A DNA stretch of 64,000 nt from VAZQ01 sp035263865 (lineage in GTDB: Bacteria; Pseudomonadota; Alphaproteobacteria; Rhizobiales; Xanthobacteraceae): NCBI GenBank assembly GCA_035263865.1, contig DATFQX010000203.1, positions 20,802 to 84,801 of the forward strand, in the 5' to 3' direction. Made by a program: the position numbers and the translations under genes. The notes under the pieces were generated by a model, which was not told the DNA's origin, did not search any database, and saw only the letters and a list, made by a program, of their open reading frames with translations. Positions 16,562-24,687 of this stretch are shown piece by piece (within the stretch, counting starts at the first letter, position 1; each line of letters begins with the position of its first letter).

Positions 16562-17323
16562 ATGGACATCAAGGGACACGCGGCGGTCGTGACTGGCGGC
16601 GCCTCGGGACTGGGCGCGGCGACCGCGAGCGAGCTTGCCCGCGCCGGCGCCAAGCTCACCGTGATCGACGTCAATCAGGATGGCGCGCGCGCGCTGGCGC
16701 AGAAGATCGGCGGCCACGCGGTCGCGTGCGACGTGACCAATGCCGAGCAAGCGAACGCCGCGCTCAAGGAGGCACGCGAGCGGCACGGGCCAGCACGCAT
16801 CTTGATCAATTGCGCCGGCGTCGGGCCGGCCAAGCGCATCGTCGGCCGCGATGGACCGATGCCGCTCGCCGAGTTCGAGCGCGTCATCAGCATCAACCTC
16901 ATCGGCACGTTCAACATGATGCGGCTCGTCGCCGCCGACATGCAAAGCTTGAGCCCGCTCGCCGACGGCGAGCGCGGCATTATCATCATGGCCGCCTCGG
17001 TTGCGGCCTTCGAAGGGCAAATCGGCCAGGCCGCCTATTCCGCCTCCAAGGGCGGCGTCGCCGCACTGACCTTGCCGGCCGCGCGCGAATTCGCGCAGTT
17101 CGGGATTCGCGTCGCGACCATCGCGCCAGGCATTTTCCACACGCCGATGCTGATGGCGTTGCCGGAGGAAGCGCAGAAGAGTCTCGCCGCAGCGGTGCCG
17201 TTTCCAAAGCTGCTCGGGCGGCCCGATCAGTTCGCCTCGCTCGCGCGCCACATCATCGAAAACGCTTACATCAACGGCGAGGTGATCCGCCTCGACGGCG
17301 CGCTGCGGCTCGCACCGCGCTGA
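16562..17323 (+). CDS. SDR-family 3-hydroxyacyl-CoA dehydrogenase, predicted aryl-hydroxypropionyl-CoA dehydrogenase
   Basis: A 253-residue classical short-chain dehydrogenase. The cofactor loop TGGASGLG is at residues 11-18, the CDVTN and NCAGVG segments follow, and the catalytic Tyr159-x-x-x-Lys163 lies in AAYSASKGG. The overall pattern, with EFERVISINLIGTFNMMRL and FHTPMLMALPEE, resembles type-2 3-hydroxyacyl-CoA dehydrogenases (HSD17B10-like). It would oxidise the hydroxyl placed by the hydratase to the keto group for the thiolase. It is placed directly after the thiolase in the operon, 2 bases apart. Confidence 0.88.
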   Translation: MDIKGHAAVVTGGASGLGAATASELARAGAKLTVIDVNQDGARALAQKIGGHAVACDVTNAEQANAALKEARERHGPARILINCAGVGPAKRIVGRDGPMPLAEFERVISINLIGTFNMMRLVAADMQSLSPLADGERGIIIMAASVAAFEGQIGQAAYSASKGGVAALTLPAAREFAQFGIRVATIAPGIFHTPMLMALPEEAQKSLAAAVPFPKLLGRPDQFASLARHIIENAYINGEVIRLDGALRLAPR

Positions 17324-17364
17324 GCGATGTAAGCCCCATGCCTTCGGCAGCGCTTCCTCCGGCC

Positions 17365-17450
17365 GTCATTGCCGGGCTTGACCCGGCAATCCATCCATTG
17401 AATCAAAGCGTTTCTTTTCAATGGATGCCCGGGTCCAGCCCGGGCATGCC
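17365..17450. repeat. REP-like palindromic element with three nested inverted repeats
   Basis: Between the SDR and the thioesterase lies a unit with an 8-bp stem TTGCCGGG/CCCGGCAA, an 11-bp stem CATCCATTGAA/TTCAATGGATG and a GATGCCCGGG/CCCGGGCAT stem. It has the GTCATTGCCGGGCTTGACCC core found in REP elements of Bradyrhizobiaceae-like genomes. A sister copy lies at 30597. It may attenuate transcription into the thioesterase gene. Confidence 0.7.
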
Positions 17451-17484
17451 GTGTCGATATTTAACGCCCTTGGTATGAGAGCGC

Positions 17485-17904
17485 ATGCTCGTCAACTACC
17501 GCGTCGTGCGCATCGAATGGGGCGATTGCGATCCGGCCGGGATCATCTACTACCCGCGCTATTTCGCGATCTTCGACGCCAGCACCTCGGCGCTGATCGA
17601 GCGCGCGCTCGGCATGCGCAAGATCGATTATCTCAAGGCCTATGATTTCGCCGGGCATCCGCTGGTCAACGCCCATTCGCGCTTTCTTCTTCCTACAAGG
17701 TACGGCGACGAGGTGACGGTCGAGACCGCGGTCACGGCGCTGCACCGCTCGAGCTTCGACGTGCGACACCGCTTGTACAAGGACGGCGCGCTCGCGGCCG
17801 AGGGCTTCGAGACCCGGGTATGGGTGGAAGGCGATCCCGCCAAGGGCACGATGAAGGCGAAGCCGTTGCCGCAAGCGGTCATCGCGCGGCTGTCGCAGAA
17901 ATAA
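17485..17904 (+). CDS. 4-hydroxybenzoyl-CoA thioesterase-like 4HBT-family thioesterase
   Basis: A 139-residue hot-dog-fold thioesterase. The N-terminal EWGDCDPAGIIYYPRYF is the active-site motif of the 4HBT family, with Asp16 at the position of the catalytic Asp17 of the Pseudomonas 4-hydroxybenzoyl-CoA thioesterase. It would release the free aromatic acid (4-hydroxybenzoate, vanillate or protocatechuate) from the aryl-CoA made by the thiolase. It is in the orientation of the operon but 161 bases after the SDR, with a REP-like element between, so it may be less expressed or separately transcribed. Confidence 0.87.
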   Translation: MLVNYRVVRIEWGDCDPAGIIYYPRYFAIFDASTSALIERALGMRKIDYLKAYDFAGHPLVNAHSRFLLPTRYGDEVTVETAVTALHRSSFDVRHRLYKDGALAAEGFETRVWVEGDPAKGTMKAKPLPQAVIARLSQK

Positions 17905-17927
17905 GCCGGAATCTTTATCTTCGCCGC

Positions 17928-19184
17928 TCACGCGGGGCTAGGGCTCGCGCGCGGGCTCACGCCATCGACCGCCAGACTGCCGTCAGCGGCAAAGCGCGCC
18001 AGCGCGCCGGCGGGATGCTTGGCCCAGGTCGCGACCGGCAGCGGGCCGCAGACGAGCATGAAATAATCGTAAGCGGCACGGCGGTCGCTTGCCATGATGA
18101 ACTGATAGTGCAGACGGAAGAAGTTGAAGCGAATGCGCCAGTAGAAGCGCCGCGACAGCATGTCGCCGAAGCGCACCTTCCAGATCGAGGGATTGCAGCG
18201 TTGGCCCGCGACGCGGGCGCCGATCCCCTCAACCGGATCGAAATCCCAGAAGTTGAGCACGTCGGCGCGCGATTGCGCATCGATCCACGGCACCGAGGTC
18301 TCGACCGCGAGCCGCGCGTAGGTAGCGCGCAGGCTTTGCGCTTTGGGATGCAGGGCCGCTGCCGGGGCGATCGAGCCGAGCGTCAGCAGGATGAGCGGCG
18401 GTCCCCGGCGCCCAATATCGGGATCGAGTTCGAGCGCGCGTAGGATCACCGCCGGCGCCAGCGCGCAGCCGCCGCTATGGCCAATGACGATGATCTCGTC
18501 GGCGTCATTCGTGCGCACGGCGGCGATCACGCGCTGCGCGCAGGCCTCGATTAGAGGATCGAAGCCAGTCGCTTCCCCGCGGGCGAATTCGCAAAGATAG
18601 GGCCAGTGGTTGTTGATCTGGACGAGGAACCAGCGGTCGGCGAGCGGCCGCAAGCTCAAGAAAATCGCGATCGCAGCAGGCACACCGATGACTAGTGCCG
18701 CCCAGCCGTGCAAGGCAAAAGCGCGTGTGATCGCCGCGGTGACGATCCATGCACCGCCAGCCGACAGCGCGACCCACGCGATCAGCATCAGCTGGAAATA
18801 GATGAGCACCAGGCCGAAATATGCAGAGGCGCGCAGCACGCGGACCAGCGCTCCGCTGAGGAGATAATCAATTGTCCAAGCAACGGCACGGGGGATCTGC
18901 CGCGGCAGAGGCTCGGCCATGTTCCCACGGACGAAGTGCTCCTGGCGCAGAAAGTCATAGCGGGTGAAGACCTGCCAGTTCGGACCCGATGTTTCGATGT
19001 TCCAGTGCGCGAAGGTCTCTGAATCCAACGCGAGCTGGCCGAGCCGCGCCGTAAGCGGCCATATCTTTAGGAAACGCGCCAGGCTGCGATCGAACAGCCG
19101 GTGGTATCCCTCGGCGCCCTGCGGATCGTAACCGCTGACATAAAAGACGTGCCGGCGTGCGATCAAAGGTGGCTCTGCGCGCAT
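17928..19184 (-). CDS. Unrecognised membrane protein with an alpha/beta-hydrolase-like GHSGG motif
   Basis: A 418-residue protein of unknown family. Residues 1-110 are soluble and start with RRHVFYVSGYDPQGAEGYH, a strand-like opening seen in some lipase-like proteins. Three hydrophobic segments follow between about residues 115 and 190. A long soluble C-terminal part then contains EIIVIGHSGGCALAPAVIL, a nucleophile-elbow-like G-H-S-G-G motif. This suggests a membrane-anchored serine hydrolase or an inactive relative; the acid and His partners cannot be assigned. It is 10 bases downstream of the O-methyltransferase on the same strand and may be cotranscribed. Whether it serves aromatic catabolism is unknown. 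Confidence 0.75.
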   Translation of the reverse strand: MRAEPPLIARRHVFYVSGYDPQGAEGYHRLFDRSLARFLKIWPLTARLGQLALDSETFAHWNIETSGPNWQVFTRYDFLRQEHFVRGNMAEPLPRQIPRAVAWTIDYLLSGALVRVLRASAYFGLVLIYFQLMLIAWVALSAGGAWIVTAAITRAFALHGWAALVIGVPAAIAIFLSLRPLADRWFLVQINNHWPYLCEFARGEATGFDPLIEACAQRVIAAVRTNDADEIIVIGHSGGCALAPAVILRALELDPDIGRRGPPLILLTLGSIAPAAALHPKAQSLRATYARLAVETSVPWIDAQSRADVLNFWDFDPVEGIGARVAGQRCNPSIWKVRFGDMLSRRFYWRIRFNFFRLHYQFIMASDRRAAYDYFMLVCGPLPVATWAKHPAGALARFAADGSLAVDGVSPRASPSPA

Positions 19185-19194
19185 GCTCGCTCGA

Positions 19195-20241
19195 TCAGGC
19201 GGGAAGAGCCGCCGCCGCTTCGACGATGGTCATGGCGGGGTGCTTGGTGGGGATCGTGCGCGCGAGATGCAGGCCGGCCTTTTCGAACAGCGCGGCATAT
19301 TCCTCGACCGTGCGCTCGCGCCCGCCGCACAGCAACATCACTTGCAAGTCGAGCCAGCGGCCCGGGCCCGGACGCTCGTCAGACGGCAAGGGCGATTCGA
19401 GCACCAGCACGCGCCCCTGCGGCTGCATGGCCCGACGCACATTGGCGAGAATGCGAATGCAATCGTCATCCTCGTAGTCGTGCAGGAGATGGCGGATGAG
19501 ATAGAGGTCGCCGCCCGCGGGTGCCGGCGTCGTAAATATGTCGGCGCTCACGAAGCTCACGCCGGGAAGCGGGCCACCCTCCCCTCGTTTCGCCGCGGCG
19601 ACCGCTTCAGGCATATCGAACAGCGTAGCGCGCAGGTTCGGGCAGGCGGCGAGCACGGCGGATAAGAGCGAGCCGTTGCCGCCGCCGATGTCGACCACGT
19701 GTTCGAAGCGCGAGAAATCATAGGCCGCGACGATCGCCGGCGTCTCCGGCCCGTGCACCTCGAGCATCATGCGATCGAAACGGCGAGCTTCGCCGGGATT
19801 TCGCGCAAGCCATTCGAAGAACGGCGCGCCCTTGAGCGCCTCAAAGGCGGTGCGCTCGCCGGCGAGCGCGTCGTCGAGATGCGTCCACATGTCGGCGAAA
19901 TAATCGTTGAGGAAGATGGCGGTGGTCCGGGTGTTGTGGGGCGAATGCGAGCTCAAGAGCCGCCCGAGCGGCGTGAGCGTGAAGTGCCCGCGTGTCGGCT
20001 CGGCCACGATACCCAGCGTCGAGAGCGCACGCAGCAGCCGATAGAGACGATCAGGGATAAGACCGCGCGCTGCGGCAATCGCGGCGTGGTTCGCGACACC
20101 ATCCTCCATGACGTCGGCGAGGCGGAGCCGCGCGAAGGTGCCGACCGCGCGGGTCACCCATAGGCTGCTCAGCAACTGCAGCATTTTCTTGTGCAGCAAC
20201 GCCGGATCGGCGTTCGCGTCCTTGTCGCTCTTGCCGTTCAC
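19195..20241 (-). CDS. SAM-dependent O-methyltransferase, plant COMT/hydroxyindole type
   Basis: A 348-residue methyltransferase with an N-terminal winged-helix dimerisation domain (LLHKKMLQLLSSLWVTRAVG through LYRLLRALSTLGIV) and a class I SAM fold with VVDIGGGNGSLLSAV near residue 187 and IRHLLHDYEDDDCIRIL near residue 258. The His in RHLLHDY is at the place of the catalytic base in this family. Substrates are small phenols or antibiotic precursors. Its presence beside an aromatic-degradation operon may mean it methylates or detoxifies a catechol or phenol; this is inference. Confidence 0.87.
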   Translation of the reverse strand: MNGKSDKDANADPALLHKKMLQLLSSLWVTRAVGTFARLRLADVMEDGVANHAAIAAARGLIPDRLYRLLRALSTLGIVAEPTRGHFTLTPLGRLLSSHSPHNTRTTAIFLNDYFADMWTHLDDALAGERTAFEALKGAPFFEWLARNPGEARRFDRMMLEVHGPETPAIVAAYDFSRFEHVVDIGGGNGSLLSAVLAACPNLRATLFDMPEAVAAAKRGEGGPLPGVSFVSADIFTTPAPAGGDLYLIRHLLHDYEDDDCIRILANVRRAMQPQGRVLVLESPLPSDERPGPGRWLDLQVMLLCGGRERTVEEYAALFEKAGLHLARTIPTKHPAMTIVEAAAALPA

Positions 20242-20280
20242 GATCCACCAATCATCTCGCGCACGCGCGCAGTCAAACTC

Positions 20281-20348
20281 CGTTCATTCCCGCGCGAGCG
20301 GGAATCCAGGGCGGAAACACTGGGTCCCCGCTTTCGCGGGGACGAACG
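20281..20348. repeat. REP-like palindromic element
   Basis: A pair of inverted repeats with CATTCCCGCGCGAGCGGGAA at one end and CCCCGCTTTCGCGGGGACGAACG at the other, spaced by GGCGGAAACACTGGG. It lies in the divergent gap between the O-methyltransferase and dctP. Related copies are at 24577 (half) and 62381. Confidence 0.65.
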
Positions 20349-20441
20349 GAACTCACTACGTCACTTTACAGTTCCGATCACTTCGGGCTCAATGCCGGCA
20401 AACGCCGTGCGGCGACAAGAACGATGAGTCAGGAGGAGAGG

Positions 20442-21479
20442 ATGCCATCGCGTCGAAGCAAGAATTCCTTTGCCGCAGCGATCGCCGCTGGGCTGCTGCT
20501 CGCAGCCTCGGGCGCGCTCGCGCAGGACAAGACCTTCGAGCTCAAGCTGTCACACTGGGTGCCGCCCACCCATCCGCTGCAGAAGGCGATGGAGGAATGG
20601 GGCGCCTCGGTCGAGAAGGCCTCGAACGGAACCATCAAATCGAAGGTCTTTCCATCCCAGCAGCTCGGCAAAGCGTTCGACCATTACGACATGGCGCGCG
20701 ACGGCATCGCCGACTTCACCTATGTCAATCCTGGCTACCAGCCCGGCCGTTTTCCCATCATCGCCGCCGGCGAATTGCCGTTCCTCGTCGGCGACGCCAA
20801 GGGCGGCATTCGCGCCGTCGACGTCTGGTATCGCAAGTACGCGCCGAACGAGATGAAGGACGTGAAATACTGCTTTTCCTTCATCCTCGATCCGCTCACC
20901 TGGCACTCGAGCAAGAAGAAAATCGTGGTACCGGGCGACATCAAGGGAATGAAGGTTCGCCCCTCGCAGGCGACGGTGGCCGCGTGGGTGACGCTCCTCG
21001 GCGGCACCAACGTGCAGGCGAGCGCGACCGAAGTGCGCGACGTGATGGAGAAAGGCGTGGCGGAGGCGGTCACCTTCCCCTGGGGCTCGGTGCCGCTGCT
21101 CGGCGTCGACAAGGTGACGAAGTATCACATGGACGCGCCGCTCCACACCGTCACCTTCCAGTGGCTGATGAGCCCGCGCACCTACGCCGCCATGTCGCCG
21201 GCGCAGAAAAAGGTGATCGACGATCACTGCACCACCGAATGGGCCAGCAAATTCGCCGACCGGTGGGCGGATTTCGAGCACGCGGGCATCGCGAAGGTCA
21301 AAGCCGAACCCGGTCACGAGGTCTACCCGATCACCGCGGCGCAGCTCGAGGAGTGGAAGAAGTCGGCCGAGCCGCTGGAGAAGCAATGGGCCGAGAACGT
21401 GCGCAAGACCGGTGGCGATCCCAACACCATCTTGAAGGAGCTCAAGCAAGCGCTCGCGCAATATAATGCGGGGTATTAA
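20442..21479 (+). CDS. dctP: TRAP transporter substrate-binding protein DctP
   Basis: A 345-residue periplasmic binding protein of the DctP family. The ATG at 20442 was chosen because AGGAGG lies 5 bases upstream; an in-frame ATG at 20424 is also possible. The signal peptide (AAAIAAGLLLAASGALA, cleavage before QDKTFELK) is clear. The characteristic segment KVRPSQATVAAWVTLLGGTN is present, near the Arg that binds the ligand carboxylate in this family. TRAP carriers import organic acids by sodium symport. Near a hydroxycinnamate operon, a TarP-like aromatic substrate is plausible (TarPQM of Rhodopseudomonas palustris binds lignin-derived aromatics). Confidence 0.9.
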   Translation: MPSRRSKNSFAAAIAAGLLLAASGALAQDKTFELKLSHWVPPTHPLQKAMEEWGASVEKASNGTIKSKVFPSQQLGKAFDHYDMARDGIADFTYVNPGYQPGRFPIIAAGELPFLVGDAKGGIRAVDVWYRKYAPNEMKDVKYCFSFILDPLTWHSSKKKIVVPGDIKGMKVRPSQATVAAWVTLLGGTNVQASATEVRDVMEKGVAEAVTFPWGSVPLLGVDKVTKYHMDAPLHTVTFQWLMSPRTYAAMSPAQKKVIDDHCTTEWASKFADRWADFEHAGIAKVKAEPGHEVYPITAAQLEEWKKSAEPLEKQWAENVRKTGGDPNTILKELKQALAQYNAGY

Positions 21480-21536
21480 GCAGCGAGACTCGTAGGCACC
21501 TGTGGCACACGCGCGATGCCCACGCGTGCTCTGTGC

Positions 21537-21597
21537 GTGGGCAAAATCGCTCACGAAGGCAACACGCATTACGCTCCTGCGCGGCGATTTTGCCCAC
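21537..21597. promoter_or_regulatory. 14-bp inverted repeat between dctP and dctQ
   Basis: GTGGGCAAAATCGC at 21537-21550 is exactly complementary to GCGATTTTGCCCAC at 21584-21597, with a 33-base loop. It resembles GTGGGCA repeat units that recur in this bacterial group. In the 171-base gap between the binding protein and the membrane genes it could form an mRNA stem that favours dctP expression. Confidence 0.6.
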
Positions 21598-21650
21598 CCT
21601 ACTAGGCCTACGCTTACTCCGCTGCCACGCCGCGTGAGGGACCGCCCATC

Positions 21651-22205
21651 ATGGCCGATGCGCAATTACCGCCAGATGTCGCGACCGGCCGCCGCCGGCG
21701 CAATCGGATGGATCGCTTCATCGACGGCATCGAGCTACTGGCGGCGTTCTTCGTCGGCATCGTCGCGGCGGATATCTTCACCTCGGTGCTGCTGCGATAT
21801 TTCTTCAGCGTGCAGATTCGCGACAGCTACGACTTCGGGCGGCTTCTTCTCGGCATCCTGATTTTTTGGGGCATCGCCGCAACCTCGTATCGGGGCACTC
21901 ACATCACGGTCGACCTCGTCTATGCGAATGTCGGACCGACGCTACAGCGTTTCATTGACGTATTCGCAACGCTCGTTCTCCTCTTCGTCGTCTCGGTTCA
22001 GACCTGGACCTTGTTTGACAAGGTGCTGAGCACACGCGCCGATAACGTCTTGACCTTCGATCTGCGATTGCCGACCTGGCCGTTTTTCCTAGTCGCATGG
22101 CTGGGGGACGTGTCCGCGGTGCTGCTGATTGCGGTGCGTACCTACCGGCTGATCTTCCATCCGGAACTGATGGGCGGCCAGTATCAGATCAAGCCGGTCG
22201 AGTGA
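21651..22205 (+). CDS. dctQ: TRAP transporter small membrane subunit DctQ
   Basis: A 184-residue protein with four predicted membrane helices: near residues 25-50 (AAFFVGIVAADIFTSVLLR), 62-82 (LLLGILIFWGIAATSY), 101-125 (FATLVLLFVVS) and 145-165 (FFLVAWLGDVSAVLLIAV). The RGTHITVDLVY stretch is typical of the DctQ family. It bridges binding protein and DctM in the carrier. Four bases separate it from dctM. Confidence 0.9.
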   Translation: MADAQLPPDVATGRRRRNRMDRFIDGIELLAAFFVGIVAADIFTSVLLRYFFSVQIRDSYDFGRLLLGILIFWGIAATSYRGTHITVDLVYANVGPTLQRFIDVFATLVLLFVVSVQTWTLFDKVLSTRADNVLTFDLRLPTWPFFLVAWLGDVSAVLLIAVRTYRLIFHPELMGGQYQIKPVE

Positions 22206-22209
22206 GTGA

Positions 22210-23514
22210 ATGGCGATGGACACCGATGCAGTCGCCATCCTCGGCTTCATCGTGTTGTTCGCACTGATGCTGTTGCGCGTGCCGGTGGGCATGGCGATGG
22301 GCTTGGTCGGAGTCAGCGGCTTTTCCTACCTGGTCAATTGGGATGCCGCTTTCAAAATCGTCGGGCACACGTCGATGCGCACCGTGACCGATTACACCTT
22401 CGGCGTCATCCCGATGTTCCTGCTCATGGGAGCGTTCGTTACCAATTCCGGCATGAGTCGCGAGCTTTTTCGGGCGGCGAACGGCTTTCTCGGCCATCGC
22501 CGCGGCGGGCTCGGCGTTGCGACCATCGCGGCCTGCGGCGGTTTTGCAGCAATCTCCGGCTCCTCGGTCGCGACCGCAGCGACGTTTTCCACCGTCGCCT
22601 ATCCGGAGATGCGTCGCTACGGCTATCCGCAGTCGTTCGCCGCCGGCGTGATCGCCGCCGGCGGGACGCTGGGCGCCATGCTGCCGCCGTCCACGGTCCT
22701 CGCCGTCTACGGCATCATCACCGAGCAGGACATCGGCAAGCTGTTCATCGCCGGCATCGTTCCCGGCATTCTCGCCGCCTCCATGTACATGACCACGGTC
22801 GCAGTCATTGTCCGGGCGCGGCCTAAATATCTGCCGGCTGGCCCGCGCAGCGATTGGCGCGAGCGGCTCACGGGACTGCGTGATATCTGGGCAACTCTGC
22901 TGCTGTTCTTTTTCGTCATCGGCGGCCTGTACGGTGGCCTGTTCACACCGACGGAGGCCGGCGGCATGGGCGCAGGCGGCGCATTTTTGATCGGCGTCCT
23001 GCGCGGCCGGCTCACGCGCACCGATATTCGTCGCTCGCTGCTGCAGGCGACGCGCACCGCCGCCGCCGTGTTCACGGTTCTCATCGGTGCGCTGCTGTTC
23101 GGCTATTTTCTAACAATTACGCAGACGCCGCAGAAAGTGACCGCATTCCTCACCGCGCTGGGCGTGGGACGCTACGGCGTGCTGGCGCTCATCATGCTGA
23201 TGTATCTGGTGCTCGGATGCCTCATGGATGCGCTCGCCATGGTCATCCTCACGGTGCCAATCATCTTTCCCGTGATCAAGGAACTGGGCTTCGACCCAAT
23301 CTGGTTCGGCGTCATCATCGTCATGACCGTGGAGCTTGGGCTCATTCATCCGCCGGTCGGGATGGTCGTGTTCGTCATAAAAAGCGTGATCCAGGACATC
23401 AATTTCTCGACGATCTTCGCTGGCGTTTTGCCCTTCATCGCGACGGACCTGATCCGGCTGGTGATCCTGATCTCGTTCCCGATCATCGCGCTGTGGCTTC
23501 CCTCGCGCATGTGA
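22210..23514 (+). CDS. dctM: TRAP transporter large membrane subunit DctM
   Basis: A 434-residue, about 12-helix permease. The FAAISGSSVATAATFSTVAYPEM segment near residue 117, the GGTLGAMLPPSTVLAVYGI segment near residue 155, and VELGLIHPPVGMVVFVI near residue 377 are typical of DctM. This is the ion-coupled transport subunit. It completes a full dctPQM set. Confidence 0.93.
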   Translation: MAMDTDAVAILGFIVLFALMLLRVPVGMAMGLVGVSGFSYLVNWDAAFKIVGHTSMRTVTDYTFGVIPMFLLMGAFVTNSGMSRELFRAANGFLGHRRGGLGVATIAACGGFAAISGSSVATAATFSTVAYPEMRRYGYPQSFAAGVIAAGGTLGAMLPPSTVLAVYGIITEQDIGKLFIAGIVPGILAASMYMTTVAVIVRARPKYLPAGPRSDWRERLTGLRDIWATLLLFFFVIGGLYGGLFTPTEAGGMGAGGAFLIGVLRGRLTRTDIRRSLLQATRTAAAVFTVLIGALLFGYFLTITQTPQKVTAFLTALGVGRYGVLALIMLMYLVLGCLMDALAMVILTVPIIFPVIKELGFDPIWFGVIIVMTVELGLIHPPVGMVVFVIKSVIQDINFSTIFAGVLPFIATDLIRLVILISFPIIALWLPSRM

Positions 23515-23593
23515 ATACCTCTCGCCGGATTGGGAGGCGGGCACGAAATCGAATATGCTAGCGCTCTGACATAATCGAGCGAGTAAGCAAATC

Positions 23594-24565
23594 ATGACAG
23601 CACACTTGCTTAGGCGATTGCTCATTATGGTTGCAGCGGTGCTCGCGGCGGCGGTGCTTGCGTCCGCCGCATGGCCGCAGGCGGGCGCGATCAAGATCGT
23701 GGTGCCCTATACGCCGGGCAGCGGTCCCGACATCCTCTCCCGCCTGATGGCAGAGCAGATCGGCCGCACGCAGGGTCCAACCGTCGTGGTCGAGAATCGT
23801 CCGGGCGGCGGCACGGTGATCGGCACCGAGGCGGTCGAGCGCGCCGCGCCCGACGGCCATACCGTGCTGCTCGTGGCGAATTCGTTCGTCATCAACCCGC
23901 CCTTGCAGCGAGCGAATTACGACCCAACGGGAAGCTTCGAACCGGTTTGCTATCTCGCGGCAACCCCGATGGTCCTCGTCGTGCTCGGCTCGTCGCCCTA
24001 TCATACGCTCGGCGATTTGATTGCCGCGGCGCGTGCCAAACCTGGCGAGCTGGTGTTCGCGAGCGGCGGGCCCGGCTCTTCCTTGCACGTCGCCATCGAG
24101 GTGCTCAAGCGCGCGGCCAACATCAACTTGACCTACGTGCCCTATGGCGGCACCGCGCCCGCAATCAATGCGCTGATGGGCAATCATGTGGCGGCGGTGT
24201 GGGCCGATTATCCGACCGTCGTGTCGCAGCTCAAAGCCGGCACGCTGCGAGGGCTGGTGACGACCTCGCGCACGCGGGTCGCGACGCTCCCGGATGTGCC
24301 AACCCTCGGCGAGACCGGGATCAGCAACTACGAGGCGGATATCTTCTATGGCATCGTGGCGCCGGCGAAGACGCCGCCCGAGATGCTCAATCGGCTCTCC
24401 GGCTTCTTCAGCAGCGCGATCAAAGCCCCCGACATGGCGCGAAAACTCGCCGAACAAGGGCTGTTTCCGGTCGGCATGTGCGGGGCAGAATTCGCCGCCT
24501 ACCTGCGACGAATGGTCGACGACTACAGCCGCATCATTCGCGAGGCGAATATAACGGTGAAATAG
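23594..24565 (+). CDS. Bug/TctC-family periplasmic solute-binding protein
   Basis: A 323-residue tripartite tricarboxylate transporter-type binding protein. An N-terminal signal (MVAAVLAAAVLASAAWPQAGA) precedes IKIVVPYTPGSGPDILSRL, the family start; VVENRPGGGTVIGTEAVERAAPDGHT and VGMCGAEFAAYLRR are further family marks. Proteins of this kind bind small carboxylates or amides. No tctA or tctB membrane gene is near, so it is an orphan receptor. It precedes an amidohydrolase and another Bug protein. Confidence 0.88.
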   Translation: MTAHLLRRLLIMVAAVLAAAVLASAAWPQAGAIKIVVPYTPGSGPDILSRLMAEQIGRTQGPTVVVENRPGGGTVIGTEAVERAAPDGHTVLLVANSFVINPPLQRANYDPTGSFEPVCYLAATPMVLVVLGSSPYHTLGDLIAAARAKPGELVFASGGPGSSLHVAIEVLKRAANINLTYVPYGGTAPAINALMGNHVAAVWADYPTVVSQLKAGTLRGLVTTSRTRVATLPDVPTLGETGISNYEADIFYGIVAPAKTPPEMLNRLSGFFSSAIKAPDMARKLAEQGLFPVGMCGAEFAAYLRRMVDDYSRIIREANITVK

Positions 24566-24576
24566 GGCCCTGCCGC

Positions 24577-24603
24577 GTGTCCCGCTTTCGCGGGAATGAG
24601 CGG
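24577..24603. repeat. Half copy of the REP-like element
   Basis: GTGTCCCGCTTTCGCGGGAA is the right arm of the palindromic unit seen complete at 20281 and 62381. The left arm is missing. It follows the Bug gene and could form a small hairpin there. Confidence 0.55.
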
Positions 24604-24687
24604 ACATTACCGCGCGGCTGCGGCCGTGTGATGGACAGCGGGCAGTCGAGCGGCTAACAACGCTCAGAAGAAAGCCGGAGGACGCAG

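Noticed and set aside
20108..21466. Plus-strand frame of 452 codons overlapping dctP
   Set aside because: It is the wrong frame of dctP; dctP has signal peptide, ribosome site and family motifs.
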